A stretch of 58,867 nt of DNA from CAMAXB01 sp964476565 (GCA_964476565.1 CAYZBG010000027.1:1-58867); one strand, 5' to 3'. Counted from the stretch's first letter, positions 25,114 through 32,858 are shown. Translations and numbers: made by a program. The notes: generated by a model from the letters alone, not told the origin.

Positions 25114-25946
25114 GCGTTTTGGTTGGCGAGGGTGAGCAACGGGGCCTCGGGCTTGGCGTGCGCTGAAGGGACCGGAACCGGGGCGGGGCGCAGCACCTGC
25201 ATGAGTTCGTCGCCGTAGATTTCCTCCAGGCGCCGGTGACTGAGGTCGGGCACGCCGTCGTAGACGATGCGGCCCTGCTTGATCGCGATCACCCGGGTGC
25301 AAAAGCGCGCGGTCATCTCCGGCTGGTGAAAGACACCGATCACGGGCGTTTCGCGCGCGAGCGGCTGCAGCAGTTTCATGATCGCGAGCGAGTTGCTCGG
25401 ATCGAGCGAGGCGATGGGCTCGTCCGCGAGGTAGACGGATGGCTTCTGGAAGATCGCACGGGCGATCGCGACGCGTTGCATCTCGCCGCCGCTCAGCGAG
25501 CCGGTGATGCGGTCCGCATGGGCATCCATCTTCACCGCCTTGAGTGCGGCGATGGCTTCCTCCGCCTCGGTATCCGTGAATCCGTACAACCACGAGCGGA
25601 GCGGATGAATCTGGCCGAGTCGGCCGATCATCACGTTGTCGAGTACGCGCAGCCGTTTCACGAGGTTGAAGCCTTGGAAGATCACGCCCATCCGCCGCCG
25701 GGCCTCGCGTTGGGCGCGGCCCTTGCACGTGGTCAGCTCAAACGAGCGGCCGTCCGCGGCCTGGAACCGGGCCGTCCCGCCGTCCGCCCGGGTGAGTCCG
25801 AGAATGCAGCGCAGCGTGAGCGATTTGCCGGCGCCGCTGGCTCCAAGGATGCCGACGAATTCGCCGGCTGCGACACGGAAGCTGATGCCGTCGAGCAGGG
25901 CGCGGCCGTCCGGAAGTTTTTTGGTCAGGTTTTCGACGTGGAGCAT
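25110..25946 (-). CDS. phnC: Phosphonate ABC transporter ATP-binding protein (operon 2)
   Basis: This 278-aa PhnC-type ATPase has Walker A GASGAGKSL, Q-loop FQGFNLVKRLRV, signature LSGGEMQR and Walker B VYLADEPIASLDP, all in normal order. Walker A ends in Ser-Leu rather than the usual Ser-Thr. The last 30 residues form a Pro/Ala-rich tail. It is coupled to the downstream permease pair and lies 12 bp after a PhnD-like gene, making this a full importer with two binding proteins and two permeases. Confidence 0.92.
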   Translation of the reverse strand: MLHVENLTKKLPDGRALLDGISFRVAAGEFVGILGASGAGKSLTLRCILGLTRADGGTARFQAADGRSFELTTCKGRAQREARRRMGVIFQGFNLVKRLRVLDNVMIGRLGQIHPLRSWLYGFTDTEAEEAIAALKAVKMDAHADRITGSLSGGEMQRVAIARAIFQKPSVYLADEPIASLDPSNSLAIMKLLQPLARETPVIGVFHQPEMTARFCTRVIAIKQGRIVYDGVPDLSHRRLEEIYGDELMQVLRPAPVPVPSAHAKPEAPLLTLANQNA

Positions 25947-25958
25947 GAGAACAAGGGA

Positions 25959-26876
25959 TCAGGGGCTGAGCTGCAGACCGGGGACGTCACGGATGGCGTG
26001 GCGGAAAAAGGCGAGGGCATCGTCATCGAGCGCGGCGTAGCCGCCGACCGGCGTCGAATACTGGCGCGCAACCTCGGCCCACAGGTCGGGTGCCGCCGTG
26101 GGCAGACCGACGTAGAGCTCGCGCAGGCGCTCCTTGGTCGCGGCCGACAACGTTCTGCGGGTGGCGACCACGTGGCTCAGCACGGGCGGAGAGGTCCAGA
26201 CCACGTTCACCGCGCCCTCGACGATCCGGCCGCGCGCCAAGGCGCGGCGGTAGCTGTTGTCGCTCAAGGCGGCGACGTCGACCCGTCCGCTCGCGACGGC
26301 GAACAGGTTGGCGATGCCGTCGGAACCGTAGATCACCCGCTTGAAATCGCGCTCCGGGGCGATGCCGGCGGCGTGCAGGTAGGTCCGGGGCACGAGGTGA
26401 CCGGACGTGGAGACCGGCTCTTCAAAGGCAAAGACCAGTCTCGGTGCCTGCGCCTTGAGGTCATTGAGGCTGGCGATCCCAAGCGCCGGGCGGCTGACGA
26501 GAATGCCGCGATAGGTGACCGGCCCGCCGTCGGGCGCGCGGGTGGTGAGCAGTGCCTCGAGTCCGGCCTTTTCCTCGGCGAGCAGGAAGGGCCACGGCGA
26601 GAAGTTGCAGACGTCGAGCTTGCCGGAACGCATGCCCTCGAGCGCGGCGTTGGCGTTCTCCAGCGCGATGATCTCCACGGGCTGGTCGAGGCGACCGGAG
26701 AGGTAGGTGTGCAGGGCCTGGTAGGCGGACGCGTGCCGTTCCTCCATGTCCACCTGGGGCACGAACGCGATGCGCAGCGGCGCAAGCGCTCCCGGTTCCG
26801 GCTGGCAGCCGGTCGCGACGACACCGGCGAACAGCGCGGTGAGCAGACGGATTCGACCGCGGACGGACAGAGGCAT
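25959..26876 (-). CDS. phnD: PhnD-like substrate-binding lipoprotein
   Basis: This 305-aa protein has a lipoprotein signal (LLTALFAGVVATGC). It also shows PhnD-family blocks LRIAFVPQVDMEERHASAY, DVCNFSPWPFLLAEEKAG, and RLVFAFEEPVSTSGHLVPRTYL. The ligand pocket residues differ from those of the neighbouring PhnD-like protein, so the two may bind different compounds. The ATG at 26876 starts the signal peptide. It lies 5 bp after the other phnD-like gene and 12 bp before phnC. Confidence 0.88.
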   Translation of the reverse strand: MPLSVRGRIRLLTALFAGVVATGCQPEPGALAPLRIAFVPQVDMEERHASAYQALHTYLSGRLDQPVEIIALENANAALEGMRSGKLDVCNFSPWPFLLAEEKAGLEALLTTRAPDGGPVTYRGILVSRPALGIASLNDLKAQAPRLVFAFEEPVSTSGHLVPRTYLHAAGIAPERDFKRVIYGSDGIANLFAVASGRVDVAALSDNSYRRALARGRIVEGAVNVVWTSPPVLSHVVATRRTLSAATKERLRELYVGLPTAAPDLWAEVARQYSTPVGGYAALDDDALAFFRHAIRDVPGLQLSP

Positions 26877-26881
26877 GACGG

Positions 26882-27853
26882 TCAGTTGAGCAGGTCGAGG
26901 TTCTTGACGTTGCGCGCGAGCTGCCGGAGCGGATCGAAATCGGCGTCGCGGGCCGCCACCCAGCGGACCTCGGGGTTCAGGTAGAGTGGCGAGATCTGGG
27001 CCCACGCAGCCGGATCCTCGTCGGCGAAGGCCAGGTAGGCGTTGAGCAACTCCTGTTTGAAGGCGGGGCTCAAACCGCGATGCATGGCAATGATCGAGGC
27101 CATGATCGGTTCGGACTCCCAAATGACGCGCACATCGCCCTCGGCAATCCGGCCCTTGGCGATCAGGTTGCGCAGCGAGGTGGTGGTGACGGCGGCGAGA
27201 TCCACCTTACCGGCCTTCACGGTCATGATCGACGCGGTGTGATTCATCGCAAACAGCACCTGCTTGAAGTCCTTCTCCGGATTGATCCCGATCGATTCGA
27301 GATAGGCGCGGGGCACGAGGTGGCCGGAGGCGGATGCGGGATCGGCCCACGACAAGGTCAGATCGCGGGCGCGGGCCTTCACGTCGTCGATGGAGCGGAT
27401 CGGACTGTCGGCGGGAACGATGAACCCGGAGCGATAGCGGTTGGCTTCGCCGTTGGCGAAACCCGGCGCCACGAGCGGTTCGGCGATCCCGCGTTCGCTG
27501 GCGATCAGGTAGGCAAACGGAGCGAGCCCGCACACCTCGAGTTTGCGCGCCCTCATGGCCTCGATGGCCGGAGCATAGGATCCCGTCTGCACCAACTCGA
27601 CCGGCATCCCGAGGCGGCGCTCCAAGTAGGCGCGCAACCCCTCCCAGCGCGCGCGACGCTCAACATCCTCGTCATTTGGCACCCAGCCGATCCGCAGCAC
27701 CTTCGGCCGTCCCGTCTCGGTTTCGGCGGCGGCATCCGCTCCGCAGCCGGTGAGTGCGGCGGCGGCAAGCAGCGCGCCCATCGCGAAGATCAAGGGCAGG
27801 AGGCCTCCGCGCCGCAGCGCGCCGAGGGAAGCGAAGACGGCTCGCAGGCTCAT
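26882..27853 (-). CDS. phnD: PhnD-like substrate-binding lipoprotein
   Basis: This 323-aa protein has a lipoprotein signal ending in ALTGC near residue 37, then RIGWVPNDEDVERRARWEGLRAYLERRLG, and the pocket block LTLSWADPASASGHLVPRAYL. It shares the SASGHLVP element with the orphan at 15430 and differs from the copy downstream. It is one of two receptors for the importer in this operon. The 12-bp spacing to phnL places transport genes directly behind the catalytic genes. Confidence 0.9.
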   Translation of the reverse strand: MSLRAVFASLGALRRGGLLPLIFAMGALLAAAALTGCGADAAAETETGRPKVLRIGWVPNDEDVERRARWEGLRAYLERRLGMPVELVQTGSYAPAIEAMRARKLEVCGLAPFAYLIASERGIAEPLVAPGFANGEANRYRSGFIVPADSPIRSIDDVKARARDLTLSWADPASASGHLVPRAYLESIGINPEKDFKQVLFAMNHTASIMTVKAGKVDLAAVTTTSLRNLIAKGRIAEGDVRVIWESEPIMASIIAMHRGLSPAFKQELLNAYLAFADEDPAAWAQISPLYLNPEVRWVAARDADFDPLRQLARNVKNLDLLN

Positions 27854-27865
27854 GGACGGACCGGG

Positions 27866-28579
27866 TCAGGCGGTGACCAGTTCGCGCACCCGGCCATGCT
27901 CGAGGTGCAGACGGCGATCGGCCATGCGCTCGAGGGTGTGCTGGTCGTGGGTGATGAGCACGACGGAGGTGCCGGCCTGTTTCAGGGCGAGCACCATATC
28001 GATCACGACATCCTTCGTCTTTTGATCGAGCGAGGCGGTCGGCTCATCAACGAGCAGGAAACGCGGGGCCGAAATGATGGCGCGGGCGATGTTGACCCGC
28101 TGTTGCTCGCCGCCGGAGAAGGTGGAAGGAAAGGCGTCCCATAACTCGCGCGGAAGGCCCAGTCGGTCGAAATGCTCCTCGGTGATGGTGCGGGCTTCGT
28201 CGCGGCTGCGGCCCTTGCGGACGAGGCCCTCGGCGACGATGTCGACTGCGGGCACCCGCGGGATGACACTGAGGAACTGCGAGCAGTAGGTCATCTCGCT
28301 CTTGCGCACCTGGAGCACGCGGTGTTCGGACGCGGAGACGAGATCGACCGTGCCGTAGGCCTCGGTGTGGAGCAGAATGGCGCCGGAGTTGGCGAGATAG
28401 GTGCGGTAGATGCACTTCATGAGCGACGACTTGCCGGAGCCGGACTTGCCGGTGAGGCCGACGATCTCGCCCTGGTCGAGGTCGAAGCTGACGTCGTCGA
28501 GCGCGCCGATGCGTTTCTCGTTCTGGATGTGCAGCTCGAAGTGCTTGGAGAGGTTTTTGACTTCTAGAATCTTGGGCAT
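27866..28579 (-). CDS. phnL: C-P lyase subunit PhnL
   Basis: This 237-aa ABC-type ATPase associates with the C-P lyase core rather than a transporter. Motifs are Walker A GKSGSGKSS, signature FSGGEQQR and Walker B FLLVDEPTASLDQ, with the PhnL start LEVKNLSKHFELHIQNEKRI. Structural work on E. coli places PhnK and PhnL as a dimer on the PhnGHIJ complex. It follows phnK after a 166-bp gap that holds repeats, the largest gap inside this operon. Confidence 0.92.
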   Translation of the reverse strand: MPKILEVKNLSKHFELHIQNEKRIGALDDVSFDLDQGEIVGLTGKSGSGKSSLMKCIYRTYLANSGAILLHTEAYGTVDLVSASEHRVLQVRKSEMTYCSQFLSVIPRVPAVDIVAEGLVRKGRSRDEARTITEEHFDRLGLPRELWDAFPSTFSGGEQQRVNIARAIISAPRFLLVDEPTASLDQKTKDVVIDMVLALKQAGTSVVLITHDQHTLERMADRRLHLEHGRVRELVTA

Positions 28580-28640
28580 GGGAAGAGATGAAGGGTGGCC
28601 GGGGGCGGATGAGGGCGCGGGAGAAAGGGGGCGGAAATCT

Positions 28641-28726
28641 CAAACGCCAAACGTCCAAACGCCAATAGACGGGAGCGCCTGTGGCGCGCGGTTATTTGGG
28701 ATTTGCTCGATGGGGATTTGGGATTT
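28641..28726. repeat. Short direct repeats between phnL and phnK
   Basis: The gap holds a duplicated CCAAACG/AAACGCCAA motif (28641-28666), a 5-bp hairpin (28675-28679 with 28683-28687) and two copies of ATTTGGGATTT (28694-28704 and 28716-28726). The composition is lower in GC than the flanking genes. It looks like an inserted intergenic repeat and may affect mRNA processing within the operon. No T-run for termination is visible. Confidence 0.55.
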
Positions 28727-28745
28727 CCGGCTGTGCCGGGCCAGG

Positions 28746-29600
28746 TTAGAGCAGGGAGCTGACGAGCAGTTGGGTGTAGGCGTCCTGCGGATCCTGCAGG
28801 ATCTGGTCGGTGAGGCCGGCTTCGACGATGCGTCCGTTCTTCATCACCAGCGTCCGGTCGGTGAGCATGCGGATGACGGCGAGGTCGTGGGAGACGACGA
28901 TCATCGAGATGCCCAGCTCGCGCTGGAGCTGGCGGATGAGGTCGAGCACGCGCGCCTGCACGGAGACGTCCAGGCCGCTCGTGACCTCGTCGAGGAAGAG
29001 CAGCGGAGGATTGTTGGCGATGGCCTTGGAGATCTGCACGCGCTGCTGCATGCCGCCGGAGAAGGTGGCCGGCGTGTTGTCCATGCGCTTGACCGGCACC
29101 TCCGTCTTTTCGAGCAGGTGGCTGGCGCGCTCGCGGATGCGACCGACATGGAAATTGCCCGCCATGAGCAGCTTCTCCGCGATGTTGCCGCCGGCGGAGA
29201 AGTTGAAGTTCAGGCCGTCGCGGGGATTCTGATACACCATTCCCATCAGGTGGTTGCGCACATGACGTTTGCGCTGGCTGGAGAGGGTGAGCAGGTTGGT
29301 CCGGCCTTCGTCGACGCCTTGGAACCAGACCTCGCCGGCCGTGGCGGTGTTGTCGAAATACAGCAGCTGGACGAGGGTGCTCTTGCCCGAACCCGATTCG
29401 CCGACCACGCCGAGGACTTCGCCGGGGTAGAGGTCGAAGTTGATCTCGGCGCAGGCGACGATGGCGTCCGTTTCCGGACAAATGTTGGTGCCGAACTTGG
29501 GTCCGGTGTACTGGACGGACGTGGAGATCGGATCGCCGTAGATCTTGTTGAGATTACGGACGCGGAGCAGCCAGCCGGTGTCTTGATCGTTGACGTGCAT
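28746..29600 (-). CDS. phnK: C-P lyase subunit PhnK
   Basis: This 284-aa ABC ATPase of the PhnK type has Walker A GESGSGKST, signature FSGGMQQRVQ and Walker B LLFLDEVTSGLD. It is about 30 residues longer than E. coli PhnK (252 aa). The extra part lies between the first strand and Walker A, around STSVQYTGPKFGTNICPETD. PhnK binds PhnJ in the E. coli complex, so this insert might touch the unusual PhnJ encoded 10 bp upstream; that contact is inference. Confidence 0.92.
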   Translation of the reverse strand: MHVNDQDTGWLLRVRNLNKIYGDPISTSVQYTGPKFGTNICPETDAIVACAEINFDLYPGEVLGVVGESGSGKSTLVQLLYFDNTATAGEVWFQGVDEGRTNLLTLSSQRKRHVRNHLMGMVYQNPRDGLNFNFSAGGNIAEKLLMAGNFHVGRIRERASHLLEKTEVPVKRMDNTPATFSGGMQQRVQISKAIANNPPLLFLDEVTSGLDVSVQARVLDLIRQLQRELGISMIVVSHDLAVIRMLTDRTLVMKNGRIVEAGLTDQILQDPQDAYTQLLVSSLL

Positions 29601-29609
29601 GGAAAGGAA

Positions 29610-30494
29610 TCAGGCGGGGTTGGTGAAGAGGCGCTGCGGGGGCCGCTGGCCGGCGCGCACCTTGTCGAGGAAGTTGCTGTCGTTGATCACGAACTTCCGG
29701 GAGGTTTCCGATTCATAGATCTCGTCCATGAATGCCTGGCTTCCGCCGGAGGCGGCACAGGCGATGTCCTTGAATTCCTCGACGCGGAATTTGACGTCTT
29801 CGAACTCGAGCGGCTCGACCTTGGTCCAGGGTGGGACGCAGTGGAGGCGCTTCTCGCGTCCGGCGGAGAACACATGCAGGCAGGGCGCGAGGGAAAGGTT
29901 CGGCACGTCCCAGCGCGGGATCGGCGACGGCGTCATGATGTAGCGTCCGTTGACGCGAACGGGATAGCCGGCGCCGTTCATGATCGCACCGAACTTCACG
30001 TAGCTCTCGTACAGGGAGACCCACATCTTGGCGTAGTCCGCCTCGGCGTGCATCTGGCGGGTCTTCGCCTCGTACCGCTCCACGCTGCGGAGTGGTTCCG
30101 GCTGCGGGACCTGGAAGACGATGATCTGCCGCTCGGTCAGGATCTCTTCCGGTTTGCGGTGGCGGGTCTGGATGAGCGTGGCCTCCGCAGTGTCGACGGT
30201 CGTGCGGCAGCCGGTCATGCGTTTGACGAAGTCGCGCAGGTTGCAGGCGTTGACGGAGGCATCGCTGCCTTGGTCGATGATCTTGAAAACATCCTCCCGG
30301 CCGATGAGCGACAAGGTGGCATGGAGGCCCCCGGTGCCCCAGCCGCGTGCGATGGGCATTTCCGGAGAGGAGTAAGGCACCTGGTAGCCGGGGATGGCGA
30401 CCGCCTTGAGCAGTTTCCGGCGAATCTCCTTTTTGGTCGATTCGTCGATGAAGCCGAAGTTGTAGGTGTGCTGGAATTTTTGGGCAGTGATCAT
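29610..30494 (-). CDS. phnJ: PhnJ-family C-P lyase subunit lacking most cluster cysteines
   Basis: This 294-aa PhnJ homologue is colinear with the E. coli enzyme, which cleaves the C-P bond of ribose alkylphosphonate 5-phosphate by a radical-SAM mechanism. The glycyl-radical site is kept (AVAIPGYQVP, Gly36, E. coli Gly32), as are GWGTGG, ATLIQTRHR and NGRYIMTPSPIPRWD. In E. coli the 4Fe-4S and thiyl residues are Cys241, 244, 266 and 272. Here the matching segment reads IACAASGG and KFVINDSNFL, giving Cys246, Ser249, Ile270 and Leu276. Other cysteines are at 84, 96, 205 and 219, where I recall Val or Ala in E. coli. Alignment continues on both sides, so a frameshift is unlikely. Whether it cleaves C-P bonds is uncertain. 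Confidence 0.9.
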   Translation of the reverse strand: MITAQKFQHTYNFGFIDESTKKEIRRKLLKAVAIPGYQVPYSSPEMPIARGWGTGGLHATLSLIGREDVFKIIDQGSDASVNACNLRDFVKRMTGCRTTVDTAEATLIQTRHRKPEEILTERQIIVFQVPQPEPLRSVERYEAKTRQMHAEADYAKMWVSLYESYVKFGAIMNGAGYPVRVNGRYIMTPSPIPRWDVPNLSLAPCLHVFSAGREKRLHCVPPWTKVEPLEFEDVKFRVEEFKDIACAASGGSQAFMDEIYESETSRKFVINDSNFLDKVRAGQRPPQRLFTNPA

Positions 30495-30495
30495 G

Positions 30496-31629
30496 TCAGG
30501 ATTCCTTGGCGGCCGCCGGCGTGGCGCCGAAGCCGAGGTTGCCGCGCCGCCGTTCCTTGCGCTCGACCGCCTTGCGGAGGTTATCGAGGCCGGACTGGAA
30601 CGTGACGTAGTGGGGGAGCTTGAGGTGGTTGGTGAACCCGTAGGACTCGACGCCCTCGGTGTGGTAGAGCACGAACTCCTGGCTCTGGCAGGGGGCATCG
30701 CCGCCCGCCCGCATGGTGCGGTCGAGAATGCCCATGCAGATCGCCTTGGTCTCGTTCTGGCCGAAGCACAGCCCGTATCCGAGCGACAGGTACGGTACCG
30801 GATCCTTCTTCTGCACCTTGATCTTGGAGATCATCTCCGCCTCGGTGACGCGGAGGCGGCCGATGACCCGGACGCGGCCGCGGGCGTCGCGCACGCGGAC
30901 CGGCACCTCGCCGACGCGCAGTTCGCCGACGGTGGCGTGGGCGGAGCCAAAGCCGCGCTGGGCGCTGTAGGCGAGGGCCATGAGGCCGGCGGTTTCAGCG
31001 CGGGCGAGCATCTGCAGGGCAGCCGAGCGCGGGACGGGGAAGCGGATGGCCTCGCGGGTCACGTCGACCACGCGCCGGTTCTCGTCGGCGGAGACCTCGC
31101 GCAGCAGCCCTTGGGCGGTGAGCAGGTCGATCACCTTGCCGAGGTCGGGTCGCTCACGGAGCGCGGAGCGGTCGAGTTCGCCCTCGAAGGCCTCGAGGAA
31201 GGCCTCAATCGAGCCCATTGTCTCGCTGACGAGGGAGGCGTCGAGCAGGCGCTGGCTGTAATCGCGCGTCGGCCCGAGGATCTGTCCGCCCGGAATCTCG
31301 CGGAACGCAGACGAGATGCGGCGACGGACGAACATGTCGCGGGTGTTGAGCGTCTCCGAATAGTAGCGGCGCTGCAGCGTCGCGCGGTAGGCGCGAAGCA
31401 TGAATGCGGCCTCGAAGACATCGCCCTCGACCTGCTTGAGCACCAGGGCGGCGTGTTCCGGGGCGTAGAGCGAACCCTCGCCCATGACCTTATCGATGAG
31501 CAGGCGGAACTGACCTTGGATCTGCGGCAGCGTGACCGGCGCGGTGCGGTCCTTGATCCGGTAGTACGAGACGAGCTCGTTGGCGTGGGCAATGGCGTCT
31601 TCGCCGCCCTTGATGGCTACGTATCCCAT
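30496..31629 (-). CDS. phnI: C-P lyase core subunit PhnI
   Basis: This 377-aa PhnI forms the core with PhnG, H and J. PhnI helps exchange adenine of ATP for the alkylphosphonate. The start GYVAIKGGEDAIAHANEL and the end EGVESYGFTNHLKLPHYVTFQ are family-typical. His335 and His340 correspond to the zinc-binding pair near 328 and 333 of E. coli PhnI, so this site looks intact even though PhnJ is altered. The stop lies 1 nt before the phnJ start codon. Confidence 0.95.
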   Translation of the reverse strand: MGYVAIKGGEDAIAHANELVSYYRIKDRTAPVTLPQIQGQFRLLIDKVMGEGSLYAPEHAALVLKQVEGDVFEAAFMLRAYRATLQRRYYSETLNTRDMFVRRRISSAFREIPGGQILGPTRDYSQRLLDASLVSETMGSIEAFLEAFEGELDRSALRERPDLGKVIDLLTAQGLLREVSADENRRVVDVTREAIRFPVPRSAALQMLARAETAGLMALAYSAQRGFGSAHATVGELRVGEVPVRVRDARGRVRVIGRLRVTEAEMISKIKVQKKDPVPYLSLGYGLCFGQNETKAICMGILDRTMRAGGDAPCQSQEFVLYHTEGVESYGFTNHLKLPHYVTFQSGLDNLRKAVERKERRRGNLGFGATPAAAKES

Positions 31630-31647
31630 AGGTGGTGACGGAAGGGT

Positions 31648-32250
31648 TCAGGCCTTCAGGCAGGCCACGCGGGTGGTGCGGGGCAGGCAGAAGAGCGAGT
31701 CGTGGGGGGTGACGAAAATGGCGTCCAGGCCCAGCGGGAACTCCCGGTTGCGTTCCTGGAGCAGGGCAGGCAGTTCGCTGCGCAGGCCGGCAACGTAGAC
31801 GATCTCGCGGGACTCGATGCCCGGACCTTCGAGGGTCAATTGCAGGCCGCCAACGGACGAGGACCGTCCCACCTGCTCGACCTGGACGATGACGGTGGCT
31901 CCGCCTTCCGGATACGCCGGTAATCCAAGACGGGCTTCGTGGACCGCATCGAGCGGAGCGTTGCCGGACAGGAAGAGGAAGTCCGCCTGTGCGGCCGGAG
32001 CCGGCCGGCTGTGCGTGTGAGCGGTCAGGTAGGCGGCCGCTGCGTCCGTGAAGCCCGTGAGATGGAACGTCACGTCGGCATTGAGCAGGGCGAAGGCGAC
32101 GGCGGCCGAAGCGGGGAGGAAGGGCGCGGGTGGGGAAAGCACCGGGCCCGTGAGGCGGTTAACCCGGCCTGGACGCGACATGGCGTCGAGCACGGTGCGG
32201 AAATGACGCTGGGCGTCGAAGACCTCGTCGTATGCGGTTTCGCGATGCAT
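31648..32250 (-). CDS. phnH: C-P lyase core subunit PhnH
   Basis: This 200-aa PhnH is a structural subunit of the PhnGHIJ complex. Family features are the N-terminal FRTVLDAMSRPGRVNRL, a middle LNADVTFHLTGF, and GTEFPLGLDAIF-like FPLGLDAIFVTPHDSLFCLPRTTR at the end. The length equals the family norm (about 194). It lies between phnG (4 bp) and phnI (18 bp). Confidence 0.93.
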   Translation of the reverse strand: MHRETAYDEVFDAQRHFRTVLDAMSRPGRVNRLTGPVLSPPAPFLPASAAVAFALLNADVTFHLTGFTDAAAAYLTAHTHSRPAPAAQADFLFLSGNAPLDAVHEARLGLPAYPEGGATVIVQVEQVGRSSSVGGLQLTLEGPGIESREIVYVAGLRSELPALLQERNREFPLGLDAIFVTPHDSLFCLPRTTRVACLKA

Positions 32251-32254
32251 GGGA

Positions 32255-32686
32255 TCAGTCCTGCTCCATCAGTTTGAAGTCCACCTGCGAACGCAGGATG
32301 TGGTTGAACTCCTCGAGTTCGCGGCGGGCGAGGCGCTCGCGGTGATCGTCGAGGAAGGCGGAAAGTTCGGCCGGGACGGCGAGGCCGCCGTGCAGGAAGG
32401 CGTCGCAGACGGCGAGGCAGTAGGCGCGCACGGGCTCCTCGCCGAGGCACAGGCCGTGGCCGGAGGCGCCGTTGACCAGCACGTCGCATTCGCTCGTGAG
32501 GGCCTCGCCGAGGAAGAACTCCTGCTTCTCAAGCGAGTCTTCGGCGCGCACCATCGTCAGGCAGATCGCGGGGGCCTTGATGAGTTTCACCTCGTGCGTC
32601 TGCTCGAGGCGTTCGACCAGGCCCTGCAGCGACGCGAGGTCGCATTCGCAAAGCACGGTGTCGGGGTCGTGGGTGGTGGATTGCAC
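32255..32686 (-). CDS. phnG: C-P lyase core subunit PhnG
   Basis: This 143-aa PhnG is the first gene of operon 2. It shows VKLIKAPAICLTMVRAEDSLEKQEFFLGEALTSEC and GLCLGEEPVRAYCLAVCDA, the conserved PhnG core. PhnG works with PhnI in the nucleosidase step. The start codon is a GTG at 32686, with no ATG in a suitable place. The operon promoter must lie in the 172 bp that separate it from the divergent ABC exporter, a region with two Pho-like sites. Confidence 0.92.
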   Translation of the reverse strand: MQSTTHDPDTVLCECDLASLQGLVERLEQTHEVKLIKAPAICLTMVRAEDSLEKQEFFLGEALTSECDVLVNGASGHGLCLGEEPVRAYCLAVCDAFLHGGLAVPAELSAFLDDHRERLARRELEEFNHILRSQVDFKLMEQD

Positions 32687-32709
32687 GCCCTGACTTTCGC
32701 AGCGGGGTG

Positions 32710-32753
32710 TTAAGGTCCGATAAATCGGCCATGAATCTGGGATAAATCGTCCG
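32710..32753 (+). promoter_or_regulatory. Putative Pho box array (four 11-bp units)
   Basis: Four perfectly phased 11-bp units, TTAAGGTCCGA, TAAATCGGCCA, TGAATCTGGGA and TAAATCGTCCG, lie 24 bp upstream of the phnG start. The pattern T-N-A-A with an 11-bp period matches known PhoB-site architecture. The first 17 bases (32709-32725) are identical to a site at 2852-2868 on the other strand. A fifth, out-of-phase unit TGAATCGGCGA is at 32771-32781. Direct binding by the PhoB encoded at 38773 is inference. Confidence 0.6.
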
Positions 32754-32807
32754 ACGTGCCGCGCGGCTCGTGAATCGGCGATGTATAAAGTTTCGGCAAA
32801 GGCGCCG

Positions 32808-32829
32808 TGAAACTTGGATTAAAGCCCGG
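32808..32829 (+). promoter_or_regulatory. Putative Pho box (two 11-bp units)
   Basis: Units TGAAACTTGGA and TTAAAGCCCGG lie 30 bp before the ATG of the ABC exporter. They share TTGGATTAA with the site at 10728. Together with the array at 32710 they would place the phn operon and the exporter under common control. Confidence 0.5.
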
Positions 32830-32858
32830 CTTTCCGTTTGACCCTCCGGCTGGGCGGG

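Noticed and set aside
22130..25135. 1001-codon open frame on the plus strand
   Set aside because: It runs antisense to phnM2, two phnE and part of phnC, all of which have clear family motifs. Long antisense frames are expected in GC-rich DNA, and the translation is a low-complexity Gly/Arg/Glu-rich sequence.
28579..28746. Terminator between phnK and phnL
   Set aside because: Only a 5-bp hairpin without T-run is seen; phnL and the importer genes probably depend on the same transcript.
29610..29760. Frameshift as the cause of missing PhnJ cysteines
   Set aside because: Residues on both sides of the missing cysteines still align with the family (FKDIACAA, FMDEI, KFVINDSNF) in one frame. A frameshift would have destroyed the similarity downstream.
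28410..30605. 731-codon open frame on the plus strand
   Set aside because: It is antisense to phnL, phnK and phnJ. It also spans the repeat-bearing gap without any recognisable domain.
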